The position numbers were made by a program, and so were the translations under genes. A DNA stretch of 64,000 nucleotides from Myceligenerans salitolerans (GTDB lineage: Bacteria; Actinomycetota; Actinomycetes; Actinomycetales; Cellulomonadaceae), in contig NZ_JAFMPK010000046.1 in the NCBI RefSeq assembly GCF_017349295.1, positions 62,001 to 126,000 on the forward strand, in the 5' to 3' direction. Every line of letters begins with the position of its first letter. The stretch's first letter is position 1. Positions 25,201 through 33,119 of this stretch are shown here, piece by piece. A model generated the notes under the pieces. That model was not told the DNA's origin, did not search any database, and was given only the letters and a program-made list of their open reading frames with translations.

Positions 25201-27439
25201 CGCCACGCAGACCACGGCGGACGACGGGACGTACTACTTCTCCTCACGGGAGGCGGACACGGAGCACTTCGCGCCGCTGGAGTTCGGTGACGACTACACC
25301 GTCCGGTTCGTGAGACCCGCCGACGGCACCCTGACCGTCGACCTCTGGGGAACGGCCGTGACCGCTCCGTGGTCCGCCGTGCCGTTCACCGCGACGCAGG
25401 TGACCGCGGGCGACAACCCGCACGACGAGACGGACAACGCCGACGGCGTGGGACCACGTCCGGATCCGATGCCGGATGCCCCCGAGCCGGCGGACGATCC
25501 CGACCGGCACGACTCGAACCCCGGCACCACCGACGGCGAGTACGCGTTCACCCTCGGCGGCCCCGGCGAGAACGACCACTCGATCGACGCGGGCTTCCTC
25601 GCCTGGGCGCCCCTGCGTGTCGAGAAGCTGTTCGACGACCAGGGTCCCGCGCCCGCTCCGGGCAGCACGTTCGACCTCACCCTGCGGACCTCCGACTTCC
25701 GCGGGCTGGTGGCGGGGCCCCAGGACCGCGACGAGGACGCCGCCTTCACCTTCGGCGACGTCGCGACGTACCCGGGGAACGCGGGTCTGGTCACCGACGT
25801 GGATCCGGACGGCGCCGCCGACGGTGTGCTGACCGTCCGGGTCGGCGGCGACGGCACGGTGCCCCCGTCGACGGTGTGGTTCCCGATCGGCACGACCGTC
25901 GAAATCTCGGAGACCGCCGGCGAGGGTGTCGAGGAGGTGACCTACACCCCGGAGGGCCCGGTGACGCTGGTGGACGGTGACGACACCGACGGCGTGGCGA
26001 CCGTGCAGGTCACCAACCGGCTGGCACCCGGTGCGACGTTCACCGTCGTCAAGTCGGTGACCGGAGGCTCCGCGGGCGACGTGCCCGACGGCACGACCTT
26101 CGGCGTGGAGTACTCCACCGACGGCGGCGCGACCTGGACGGAGCTGTCGGTCCCCTACGACGCGGACGGGGACGGCTCGCCCGCGCCCGCCGGGTCGCCG
26201 GAGTTCCCGCCGGGGACCGAGATCCTGCTGTGCGAGACCGACCTGCCGCCCCCGCCGGACGGTGTGGAGTGGGGCGACCCGCGGCTGTCCGGCGACGGCG
26301 TGACCGTCGACCCCGAGACGGGCTGCGCGGCCTTCACCGTCGGCGAGGCCGGGACCACCGTGGAGCTCGGCCTGGAGAACGTGGCGACGCCGGCCCCCGG
26401 TGACTTCGAGGTGGTCAAGACCGTCACGGGCGACGCCGCCGACGACGTGCCGCCCGGCACGACGTTCCCGGTGGAGTGGACCACCACCCCGGCCGACCCC
26501 GGCTCCTGGCAGACGCTCGACGTGCCGGTCGGGGAGCCGGTCTCTCCCGAGGGGACGTTCCCCCCGGGGACGCCGGTCACCGTGCGTGAGGGGCCGCTTC
26601 CCGAGGTGGACGGCGTCGTCTGGGGCGCGCCGGTGTTCGTGGTCGGCACCGGTGAGCCGGCCACCGGGCAGGTGACCTTCACCGTGGGGCCGGACGCGCT
26701 CGTCGAGGTGAGCCTGGAGAACACGGCCGAACCCGAACCGGGCGGCTTCTCCGTGACCAAGACGGTGACCGGCGCGGCGGCCGGGACCGTCCCCACCGAG
26801 ACGGTGTTCACGCTGGAGTACTCCACCGACGGCGGCGAGACCTGGACGCCGATCGAGGTGTCCGCCGACGGCATCGGGGTGCCGGCGGAGACGTTCGAGC
26901 CGGGCACGGAGGTACTGGTCCGCGAGGCGGAACCGCTGCCGGAGGTGCCAGGCGTGGAATGGGGCGCGCCACGGCTGCTGGTCGACGGCGAGCCGGCCGG
27001 CTCGCCCGCGACGATCGTGATCCGCCCGGGTGACGAGCCGGCGGTCGGGATCGACATGGTCAACACGGCGGAGGCGGTGCCCGGATCGTTCACCCTCACC
27101 AAGGAGGTGCACGGCGAGGCCGCCGCCGACGTGCCACCGGGTACCGGGTTCACCGTCGAGTACACGGTGGACGGCGGTGCACCGGTCGAGGTCTCCGTCC
27201 CGGCCGGCGAGACCCTCACGGTCGACGGCGTCCCCGCGGGCGCCGAGGTCACCGTCAGCGAGGTCACGTTCCCCCAGGTCCCCGGGTCGAGTGGGAGTCA
27301 CCCGTGTTGTCCGTGGACGGCGTCGCCGTGCAGGGCGACTCGGCCACCTTCACGGTCGGGGCGGCGGACGGCGTCGCGGTCGGGATTTCGAACACCGCCT
27401 CGCGGGCGCCCGGCAGGGTCTCCGTCACCAAGGTGGTGA
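22208..27439 (+). CDS. Giant surface protein, N-terminal part (SdrD B-like and DUF5979 repeats), frameshifted
   Basis: This frame gives 1743 residues, but only about the first 1693 are genuine. There is a signal peptide (a duplicated RSRLLG, then VTATVGLTTAMLLV). Asp-rich calcium-binding-like segments follow (FEDHDGDGAFDDD, YYQDLNKNGSYDEG, DDRNGDGFWDADE). A large central domain leads to an SdrD B-type domain from about residue 960 (VWFDADQDGLQSADEPGLGG), and DUF5979-type repeats start near residue 1277. After 27286 the frame runs out of register and the last 50 residues are nonsense. The true continuation is the next entry. Secreted adhesin or matrix role is inferred; without the second part it would not be wall-anchored. 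Confidence 0.85.
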   Translation: MRSAISGSPGRSRLLGRSRLLGVTATVGLTTAMLLVPSAVPPTSAAPEDVIAAGRVFEDHDGDGAFDDDATDGFLERGVGNVTVTVTDALGRSATTRTERVQAWQPGDPADTPENPNDPTDPDVVPGHWYQESDGTWSMTEQEFADQTGSAPFVAAGTATARLRVTFSDVPAHHESWFAGDGAQNDTSVQFVAAGDDTVDYGVLRPEDHRTDPFDLVTAIQSAGDPQDPGSADRTALRAADWSTSQDVHYYQDLNKNGSYDEGTDTLAPSGPDGDEYGWYDDRNGDGFWDADEPGSDVSFVDENGNGIWDAGPWSNATLYDGVDAVGPTRTVEPQRFDSVRVLHPDGECWTGPFVFTERLTTPQTVPDDPSTEVDESTSPRAGAFAATDVEVNCYNFTGTVSGIFVPAGGYDGEPRFTQARTVNLTEPSAPRDLATFGELGSVWGNAYEKTSNTYLLSALYKRVSGLAEHRWGGDTDRALGAVYRIPDVLDPASGRVADDIGPAGSVEPWFSLTDLGIDVGSVPSNADRGIGAPTDEVADPDAFANAGKVGIGGIDTWTDGFTTYLYVMNLADRDLYRIDITPTSPDSPDHDPGFVPTAADVLRIPLGLGESERPWAVEVYGDEVFVGWADTGQAPGNCATTGSGEPDVDGWPACDSTEPLHARAAKLSLDGGSPEQVLDVDLGYPRGDPINGWGGQGSRYSNQYPQVRHWNSWADEWTWDAGDTDGNGWPDGSAGLDVSAGTGWSSGHHIQVYPQAILSSLTFDSAGFMTLGLTDRTELQAGNIQWAADVGQDDGTSPDIHFEAVSAGDMLLAGRDADGTFALEHAARATGVGADGETTERFDSTPVHREPGPGGFEFYADDQALDGNARGFAQELNHEESALGAVLEPPGATEVVTTAFDPLVNVRVQGFEWMTVDDGAPDRGVELTTDPGESTLPSPSFQKGGGLGDLDALALPAPVEIGNRVWFDADQDGLQSADEPGLGGIEVELVDTAGDVVATQTTADDGTYYFSSREADTEHFAPLEFGDDYTVRFVRPADGTLTVDLWGTAVTAPWSAVPFTATQVTAGDNPHDETDNADGVGPRPDPMPDAPEPADDPDRHDSNPGTTDGEYAFTLGGPGENDHSIDAGFLAWAPLRVEKLFDDQGPAPAPGSTFDLTLRTSDFRGLVAGPQDRDEDAAFTFGDVATYPGNAGLVTDVDPDGAADGVLTVRVGGDGTVPPSTVWFPIGTTVEISETAGEGVEEVTYTPEGPVTLVDGDDTDGVATVQVTNRLAPGATFTVVKSVTGGSAGDVPDGTTFGVEYSTDGGATWTELSVPYDADGDGSPAPAGSPEFPPGTEILLCETDLPPPPDGVEWGDPRLSGDGVTVDPETGCAAFTVGEAGTTVELGLENVATPAPGDFEVVKTVTGDAADDVPPGTTFPVEWTTTPADPGSWQTLDVPVGEPVSPEGTFPPGTPVTVREGPLPEVDGVVWGAPVFVVGTGEPATGQVTFTVGPDALVEVSLENTAEPEPGGFSVTKTVTGAAAGTVPTETVFTLEYSTDGGETWTPIEVSADGIGVPAETFEPGTEVLVREAEPLPEVPGVEWGAPRLLVDGEPAGSPATIVIRPGDEPAVGIDMVNTAEAVPGSFTLTKEVHGEAAADVPPGTGFTVEYTVDGGAPVEVSVPAGETLTVDGVPAGAEVTVSEVTFPQVPGSSGSHPCCPWTASPCRATRPPSRSGRRTASRSGFRTPPRGRPAGSPSPRW
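27284..27286 (+). other. Site of a one-base frameshift (GGG where GGGG is expected)
   Basis: The repeat reads ...PQVPG up to here in one frame and VEWESPVLSVDG just after it in the next. Adding one G restores the repeat consensus VPGVEWGxP seen in neighbouring units. This is either a real mutation, a slippage site, or a sequencing error. Confidence 0.8.
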
Positions 27440-29001
27440 CGGGCCAGGCCGCGGAGCTCGTGCCCGAGGGGACCGAGTTCGCGGTCGAGTACTCCCTCGA
27501 CGGCGGCGAGACGTGGGGTGCGGCGACCGTGCCGCTGGGGCAGGTCGTCACGTCGCCCGACCTCCCGGCGGGCACCGAGGTGCTGTTCCGCGAGGGGGAG
27601 CTCCGCGACGTCGACGGGGTCGAGTGGGGCGAGCCCGTCGTCGACCCGGCGTCGGTGACGGTCGGGTCCGGCGCCACCGTCGAGGTGACGATGACCAACA
27701 CGGCGGCCCCGGAGCCGGGCTCGTTCACGGTGGCGAAGCTGGTCGACGGCGAGGCCGCGGCGCAGGTGCCGCCCGGGGCCGGCTTCACGATCGAGTACTC
27801 GGTCGACGGGGGCGGGACCTGGGAGCCGGTGACCGTTCCCGCGGGTGGCACGACGGTCTCCTCCGGCGACCTGCCGGCCGGGACTCAGGTGATGGTGCGT
27901 GAGACCGGCGACCGCCCGGACGTACCCGGGGTCACATGGGGCGATGTCACGCTCGAGGTCGACGGTGGACCGGTGGACGGCGACACGGCCACGTTCACCG
28001 TCGGCAGCGGCGAGGTCGTCGCGGTCGTCGCGACGAACACGGCCGAGTACCTTCCCGGGACGTTCTCGGTGGCGAAGGTCGTCGAGGGCGACGCCGCCGA
28101 CGCGGTACCCCCGGGGACCGGGTTCACCGTCGAGTACACCGTCGACGGGGAGGCGGCGACCGCGACCGTCGTCGTCGGTGAGCCGTGGCCGTCGCCGGAG
28201 CTGGAGCACGGTGCCGAGGTCACCGTCACGGAGGTGGGTCTTCCCGAGGTCGACGGGGTCGTCTGGGGGGAGCCGGTCCTGGCCGTCGACGGGGTGCCCG
28301 TCGAGGGGGAGGCGACGTTCACCGTCGAGGCCGGCACGGAGATCGGCGTCGTCCTCACGAACACCGCCGCACCCGAGGCCGGCCGCTTCCAGGTGAGCAA
28401 GGCCGTGGACGGCGAGGCGGCGGACGATGTCCCGGGCGGCACGAGGTTCCTCCTCGAGTACTCCACCGACGGTGGCGCGACCTGGCTGCCGCTGGTCGTC
28501 ACGGCGGACGGGACCCCCGTGGCCTCGCCCGACGTCCCAGCCGGGACCGAGATCGTGGTGCGGGAGACCGTGGCGCGCGACGAGGTGCCCGGCGTCGGGT
28601 GGACCGGCGTGCGGTTCGTCGTCGACGGCACGCCCGTGCCGGGCGGTCTCGACCAGGCCACGTTCACCGTCGAGGCCGGTGGCGTGGTGGAGATCGTGGT
28701 GGTGAACACGGCCGGGCCGACCCCGCCGGAGCCCACGCCGAGTCCGACGCCGTCACCGCCCGAGCCGACGCCGACCCCGACGGAACCGACACCGGGACCG
28801 AGTGAGCTCACTCCGTCGCCGAGCGCGACCGCACCCGGACCGCCGGGGCCGGACGGGCCCGGTCCGGACACGCCCGGGCCGCCGGGCACGCCGTTGCCGA
28901 TCACGGGCGCGACGGGGACACTGCTGCTGATCGTGGCGGCGGCCGCCGCGGTACTGGTGGGCGGCACGCTGATCGCGGTCCGCCGACGCCGCGACACCTG
29001 A
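27304..29001 (+). CDS. Giant surface protein, C-terminal part with DUF5979 repeats and LPXTG anchor
   Basis: This is the in-register continuation of the preceding frame; together they would give about 2264 residues. Counting both parts there are eight repeats of roughly 100 residues beginning like GSFTVAKLVDGEAAAQVPPG and containing EYSxDGGxTW and VxWGxP. A Pro/Thr/Ser-rich wall-spanning stretch follows, then LPITG, a hydrophobic segment (TLLLIVAAAAAVLVGGTLIA) and RRRRDT, a complete sortase signal. No ribosome site supports an independent start at 27304, so this piece is probably not made alone. Confidence 0.8.
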   Translation: MLSVDGVAVQGDSATFTVGAADGVAVGISNTASRAPGRVSVTKVVTGQAAELVPEGTEFAVEYSLDGGETWGAATVPLGQVVTSPDLPAGTEVLFREGELRDVDGVEWGEPVVDPASVTVGSGATVEVTMTNTAAPEPGSFTVAKLVDGEAAAQVPPGAGFTIEYSVDGGGTWEPVTVPAGGTTVSSGDLPAGTQVMVRETGDRPDVPGVTWGDVTLEVDGGPVDGDTATFTVGSGEVVAVVATNTAEYLPGTFSVAKVVEGDAADAVPPGTGFTVEYTVDGEAATATVVVGEPWPSPELEHGAEVTVTEVGLPEVDGVVWGEPVLAVDGVPVEGEATFTVEAGTEIGVVLTNTAAPEAGRFQVSKAVDGEAADDVPGGTRFLLEYSTDGGATWLPLVVTADGTPVASPDVPAGTEIVVRETVARDEVPGVGWTGVRFVVDGTPVPGGLDQATFTVEAGGVVEIVVVNTAGPTPPEPTPSPTPSPPEPTPTPTEPTPGPSELTPSPSATAPGPPGPDGPGPDTPGPPGTPLPITGATGTLLLIVAAAAAVLVGGTLIAVRRRRDT

Positions 29002-29006
29002 CGAGG

Positions 29007-29036
29007 TGCCCGGGAGCCCCGGGAGGCTCCCGGGCA
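29007..29036. terminator. Bidirectional terminator hairpin after the surface protein
   Basis: TGCCCGGGAGCC (29007-29018) pairs perfectly with GGCTCCCGGGCA (29025-29036) around a 6-base loop, 5 bases after the stop codon, and lies between convergent genes. Confidence 0.85.
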
Positions 29037-29116
29037 TCACCGGGACGGGGGTGCCGGGCTCGGGCGGTGCCCGGCTCGGACGGTGCCTGTCGGCGGGATC
29101 GCCGGGACGGGACCGC

Positions 29117-29602
29117 TCAGCGGACGAGCCGTACCTCGAGCACGCCGTCCTCTCCCGTGCCGGTGGTGGCGTCGGGCAGGAACCCGTTCTTCTGGAAGAA
29201 CTTGCGTGCACCCGTGTTCGCGGCCGCGATCCACAGCTCGGCGGACCGGGCGGGCGGGAGGACGCCGTTCAGCAGCGCCCGGCTGATGCCGCTGCCGTGC
29301 ATCTCGGGCATCACCCACAGGTCGTGCAGGGCGAGGTCGCGTTTCGGCTGGTGACCCAGCCGCGGCGTCGCGCGCCCGACGACGGCGAACCCGACGACCA
29401 GTCCGTCCACCTCCGCCACGAGCGGGGTCTCACCCGCCATGAGCCGGCGCTTCCAGGCCTCGATACCGGCGGCCTGCGTGTCCGTCGTCCAGTGATCCTC
29501 CGCCACGAGCGGCAGGTAGACGGCACGCCGGCCGGTCCAGTGGACGGCCGCGACCGCGGCCGCGTCCTCGAGGCGTGCGTCACGCAGCGTGTACTCAGGC
29601 AT
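29117..29602 (-). CDS. GNAT family N-acetyltransferase
   Basis: A 161-residue acetyltransferase. The beta4-alpha3 region is LHDLWVMPEMHGSGISRALL with the acetyl-CoA loop MHGSGISRAL, and the C-terminal NTGARKFFQKNGF is the usual motif B. TACCGT is 6 bases before the ATG, giving a leaderless-type start, and the first codons overlap the stop of the upstream oxidoreductase gene by 8 bases. Substrate is unknown. Confidence 0.88.
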   Translation of the reverse strand: MPEYTLRDARLEDAAAVAAVHWTGRRAVYLPLVAEDHWTTDTQAAGIEAWKRRLMAGETPLVAEVDGLVVGFAVVGRATPRLGHQPKRDLALHDLWVMPEMHGSGISRALLNGVLPPARSAELWIAAANTGARKFFQKNGFLPDATTGTGEDGVLEVRLVR

Positions 29603-30011
29603 GCGCAGACGGTACCCGGCGCAGCCGCCCGACCAGGCACTCCTCCAGCGCGAAGGTCTGCAGCAGCTGGCGCGGCACGGGGGCGAGGATCGTCACCGCC
29701 TCCTCCGCGGGCAGCACCCGCAGCAGGTCGACGTGGAAGTCCTCGGTCCCTCGGGTGAGCCGGAACGTCCCGGCGCCGGTGATGTTCCGCATCCAGTCGG
29801 TCCGCGGGCCCCAGGGCAGCGGGACGACGGCGAGGATCTCCGCGGAGTCGGGGTCGCGCCCCGCGAACGCGACGACGGGCGTCGTGTACTCCTTGCCGGA
29901 GATGCGGCCCACATGGTGCACGACGGCAAAGGGCGGGAAGCCGTTCGCGACCTTCTCGAACGTCGGGTTGATGGTCTTGGCCAGGGCGGCGACGGGCTCA
30001 GGCAGGTCCAT
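29595..30011 (-). CDS. Nitroreductase/deazaflavin-dependent oxidoreductase family (DUF385) protein
   Basis: A 138-residue split-barrel protein. HHVGRISGKEYTTPVVAFAG followed by ILAVVPLPWGPRTDWMRNI is the hallmark of the actinobacterial Ddn-like family, whose characterised members bind coenzyme F420 (deazaflavin) and reduce substrates such as quinones or nitro compounds. Whether this one uses F420 or FMN cannot be told. The start at 30009-30011 has CATGAT 6 bases upstream. It is divergent from the kynurenine operon and overlaps the downstream GNAT gene. Confidence 0.85.
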   Translation of the reverse strand: MDLPEPVAALAKTINPTFEKVANGFPPFAVVHHVGRISGKEYTTPVVAFAGRDPDSAEILAVVPLPWGPRTDWMRNITGAGTFRLTRGTEDFHVDLLRVLPAEEAVTILAPVPRQLLQTFALEECLVGRLRRVPSAHA

Positions 30012-30120
30012 GCGTCCATCATGGCGAGAAGGCCGCCCCGGAGCGAGCCGCCGTGCGGGGTCTCTCAGATTCGTGTCGGTCGTCAGGTTGGCGTTATGGT
30101 CGGTTGAGGAGGGGAAAGGC

Positions 30121-30978
30121 GTGACGAAGACGACGGCGGGGGTACGGCCCCTGGAGAAGGGCATCCGGACGGATTTCCGGGAGGAGATGGACTACGCCTC
30201 CTACCTGGGCCTCGACCAGGTGCTCTCCGCGCAGCACCCGGTGAGCGAGCCCGAGCACCACGACGAGCTGCTGTTCATCATCCAGCACCAGACCACGGAG
30301 CTGTGGCTGAAGCTGGTGCTGCACGAGCTCAGCGCGGCGCGTGCGTACCTGGACGCCGACGACCTGCTCCGCGCCCTCAAGGCGCTCGCCCGGGTCAAGC
30401 ACATCCAGCGCACGATCACGGAGCAGTGGTCGGTCCTGGCCACCCTGACCCCGAGCGAGTACGCGGAGTTCCGCGGGGTGCTCGGCTCGTCGTCGGGTTT
30501 CCAGTCGTACCAGTACCGCGCGGTGGAGTTCATCCTCGGCAACAAGAACGAGAGGATGCTGCCCGTCTTCCGCGGGAACCCGGAGGCGTACGACCTGCTC
30601 GACGGGCTGCTGCACGAGCCCACCGTCTACGACGCGTTCCTGCGTCTGCTGGCCCGCCGCGGCTACGCCGTGCCCGGCGAGATCCTCGAACGCGACGTGA
30701 CCGAGGCCTGGGTCGAGCGTCCGGACCTGATCCCCGTCCTGACCGGCATCTACCAGGACCCGGCGTCGGCGTGGGACATCTACGAGGCGTGCGAGGACCT
30801 GGTCGACCTGGAGGACGCCTTCCAGTTCTGGCGGTTCCGCCACCTGCGCACGGTGCGGCGCACCATCGGGTTCAAGACGGGGACGGGCGGGTCCTCGGGC
30901 GTCGACTTCCTCCGGCGCGCCCTCGACCTGACGTTCTTCCCGGAGCTCATCTCGGTGCGGACGGAGGTCGGTGCCTGA
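30121..30978 (+). CDS. kynA: Tryptophan 2,3-dioxygenase
   Basis: A 285-residue heme enzyme that opens the indole ring of L-tryptophan with O2 to give N-formylkynurenine. MDYASYLGLDQVL and LLFIIQHQTTELWLKLVLHE near the N-terminus hold the distal His. FRHLRTVRRTIGFKTGTGGSSG near the C-terminus holds the heme-ligand His and the substrate loop (quoted as its parts FRHLRTV and GFKTGTGGSSG). The GTG at 30121 has GGAGGGGA upstream, and TATGGT at 30095-30100 is a likely -10. It heads an overlapping operon with an amidohydrolase, kynureninase and a PaaX regulator. Confidence 0.96.
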   Translation: MTKTTAGVRPLEKGIRTDFREEMDYASYLGLDQVLSAQHPVSEPEHHDELLFIIQHQTTELWLKLVLHELSAARAYLDADDLLRALKALARVKHIQRTITEQWSVLATLTPSEYAEFRGVLGSSSGFQSYQYRAVEFILGNKNERMLPVFRGNPEAYDLLDGLLHEPTVYDAFLRLLARRGYAVPGEILERDVTEAWVERPDLIPVLTGIYQDPASAWDIYEACEDLVDLEDAFQFWRFRHLRTVRRTIGFKTGTGGSSGVDFLRRALDLTFFPELISVRTEVGA

Positions 30979-31847
30979 TGGCCCGGTCGCTCCTGCCCGC
31001 CGTCGTCGACCACCACGTGCACCTGGGGCTGGTGGACCCGGACCGGCTCGCCGGCACGGTCGTCGCCGAGGTGCACGACCTCGGCTGGGACCCCGTCGTC
31101 ATCGCCGCCATCGCCAAGGCGCCGCCCACGGGCGTCAGGGTGCGCTTCGCGGGCCCGTTCCACACCGCGCCGGGCGGCTACCCGACCGGCCGTACCTGGG
31201 CGCCGCGGGCCGCCGTCCGGTCCGTCGCCGGCCGGGCCGACGCGCAGCGAGCGGTGGCCGACGTCGTCGCCATGGGCGGGTCGTTCGTCAAGATCGCGCT
31301 GCACGCCGGGATGCCGCTGCTCGACGACGTCACGCTGGTCGCTCTCGTGCGCGCGGCCCGCGCCGCCGGGCTCCCTGCCGTCGTGCACGCCGAGGGGGCC
31401 GGCCAGGCGGCCCGCGCGCTCGGCGCCGGCGCGGAGGTCCTGGTGCACGCGCCCTGGTCGGAGCACCTGCCCGACAAGCTGCTGCGGGCCTCCGCCGGGC
31501 GCACCACCTGGATCTCGACGCTCGCGATCCACGAGGGCGAGGCGCTCGGGATCGCCCTGGACAACGTCCGCCGCTTCTCCGCGGCGGGTGGTGCCGTCGT
31601 CTACGGCACGGACATGGGCAACGGTGACACGCCCGTGGGCCTGAACACCCGCGAGATCGAACTGCTCGGCGAGGCGGGGCTGACCGGCAAGGCGCTGCTG
31701 CGCGCCGTGGTCGGTGCCCCGGACCGGGTCGTGCCGGGACGGGCGCTGATCTCGCCGCACCCGAGGCCGGAGACCGCCGACGAGATGGTCGACTGGCTCG
31801 CCGACGCGCGTCGTCTGACCCCCGCCGACCTGGAGGCCCTGACGTGA
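30978..31847 (+). CDS. Amidohydrolase family protein, candidate N-formylkynurenine hydrolase
   Basis: A 289-residue TIM-barrel amidohydrolase. The first metal motif is VVDHHVHLG, later ligands include VVHAEGA and HAPWSEH, and the last Asp is in VYGTDMGNG. It is not a KynB cyclase-like enzyme. The start ATG shares one base with the kynA stop, and its stop overlaps the kynureninase start, so expression is coupled. Because N-formylkynurenine must be deformylated between the two flanking enzymes and no kynB is present, I infer that this enzyme does that step. A separate hydrolytic task remains possible. Confidence 0.8.
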   Translation: MARSLLPAVVDHHVHLGLVDPDRLAGTVVAEVHDLGWDPVVIAAIAKAPPTGVRVRFAGPFHTAPGGYPTGRTWAPRAAVRSVAGRADAQRAVADVVAMGGSFVKIALHAGMPLLDDVTLVALVRAARAAGLPAVVHAEGAGQAARALGAGAEVLVHAPWSEHLPDKLLRASAGRTTWISTLAIHEGEALGIALDNVRRFSAAGGAVVYGTDMGNGDTPVGLNTREIELLGEAGLTGKALLRAVVGAPDRVVPGRALISPHPRPETADEMVDWLADARRLTPADLEALT

Positions 31848-33109
31848 CGACCCAGAGCAGCGCCGCGCTCACCCCGTCCGCCCTGGCGGAGCGGGCCGCG
31901 GCGCTCGACGCCGCGGACCCGCTCGCCCACTACCGCGACCGGTTCGCCCCCAGCCCGGGTCTGGTCGCCTACCTGGACGGCAACTCGCTCGGCCGCCCCC
32001 TGCGCGCCACGCGCGACCACCTCGCCGGATTCGTGGACGACGTCTGGGCCTCCCGCCTCATCCGCGCCTGGGACGAGGGCTGGATGGACGCACCCACGGA
32101 GCTCGGCGACACCATCGGCCGGGTCACGCTCGGTGCCGCCCCGGGGCAGACCGTCGTCGCCGACTCCACCACCGTGATGCTGTACAAGCTGGCCCGCGCC
32201 GCCGTCGGCGCACGCGCCGGGCGCGACGAGATCGTCGCCGACACCGAGAACTTCCCGACCGACCGCTTCGTCCTGGAGGGTGTCGCGGCCGAGAGCGGGA
32301 TGACGATCCGCTGGATCACGCCGGACCCGGCGCTCGGTGTGACGGCGGACGACGTCGCGGGTGTCGTCTCGGAGCGCACCGCGCTCGTGCTGCTGAGCCA
32401 TGTCGCGTTCAAGTCCGCGTTCGTCGCGGACATGCCGGCCGTCACGCGCGTCGTGCACGACGCCGGGGCTCTCGTCCTGTGGGACCTGTGCCACTCGGTG
32501 GGCGCGGTGCCCGTCGAGCTCGACGCGTGCGGCGTGGACCTCGCGGTGGGGTGCACGTACAAGTTCCTGAACGGCGGCCCGGGCGCGCCCGCGTTCGGCT
32601 ACGTCGCACGGGAGCTGCAGGACCAGCTCCGGCAGCCGGTGCAGGGCTGGATGGGCGCGGCCGACCCGTTCGCCATGGGACCGGCCTACGAGCCCGCGCC
32701 GGGGATCCGGCAGTTCGTCAGCGGGACGCCGCCGGTGGTGGGCATGCTGCCCATGCGCGACATGCTCGATCTCATCGACGAGGTGGGCATGGCCGCGGTC
32801 CGCGCGAAGTCGGTGGCCCTGACGCAGTTCGTGGTCGAGGCCGCGGACCAGCACCTGGCACCGCTCGGCGTGCGCGTGGCCTCGCCCCGCGATGCCGCGG
32901 TGCGCGGCAGCCACGTGATGCTGGAGCACCCCCGGTTCCGGGAGGCGACCGCGTTGCTGTGGCGGTGGGGTGTCGTCCCCGACTTCCGCCCGCCCGCCGG
33001 GATGCGGATCGGGCTGTCTCCGCTGAGCACGTCCTTCACGGAGGTCGCGCGCGGCCTGGCGCTGGTCGCCGAGGCGCTGCGCGACCCCGGGGCCGCCCCG
33101 GGGCGGTGA
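31844..33109 (+). CDS. kynU: Kynureninase
   Basis: A 421-residue PLP enzyme that cleaves L-kynurenine to anthranilate and alanine. The substrate/PLP region begins YLDGNSLGRPLRAT, the Asp binding the pyridine N is in LVLWDLCHSVGAVPVEL, and the Schiff-base Lys is in CTYKFLNGGPGAPAF. Length is normal for the family. The GTG at 31844 overlaps the amidohydrolase stop by 4 bases. With kynA it converts tryptophan to anthranilate, which may feed catabolism or secondary metabolism; no anthranilate dioxygenase is in the window. Confidence 0.95.
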   Translation: MTTQSSAALTPSALAERAAALDAADPLAHYRDRFAPSPGLVAYLDGNSLGRPLRATRDHLAGFVDDVWASRLIRAWDEGWMDAPTELGDTIGRVTLGAAPGQTVVADSTTVMLYKLARAAVGARAGRDEIVADTENFPTDRFVLEGVAAESGMTIRWITPDPALGVTADDVAGVVSERTALVLLSHVAFKSAFVADMPAVTRVVHDAGALVLWDLCHSVGAVPVELDACGVDLAVGCTYKFLNGGPGAPAFGYVARELQDQLRQPVQGWMGAADPFAMGPAYEPAPGIRQFVSGTPPVVGMLPMRDMLDLIDEVGMAAVRAKSVALTQFVVEAADQHLAPLGVRVASPRDAAVRGSHVMLEHPRFREATALLWRWGVVPDFRPPAGMRIGLSPLSTSFTEVARGLALVAEALRDPGAAPGR

Positions 33110-33119
33110 CCCGCCGACC

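Noticed and set aside
25244-27301. 685-residue minus-strand frame opposite the DUF5979 repeats
   Set aside because: It only mirrors the repeat DNA and has no start signal or recognisable motif.
27304-29001. Independent gene for a second, smaller LPXTG protein
   Set aside because: The start codon is in mid-repeat with no ribosome site or promoter, and no signal peptide follows; a frameshift in one gene explains it better.
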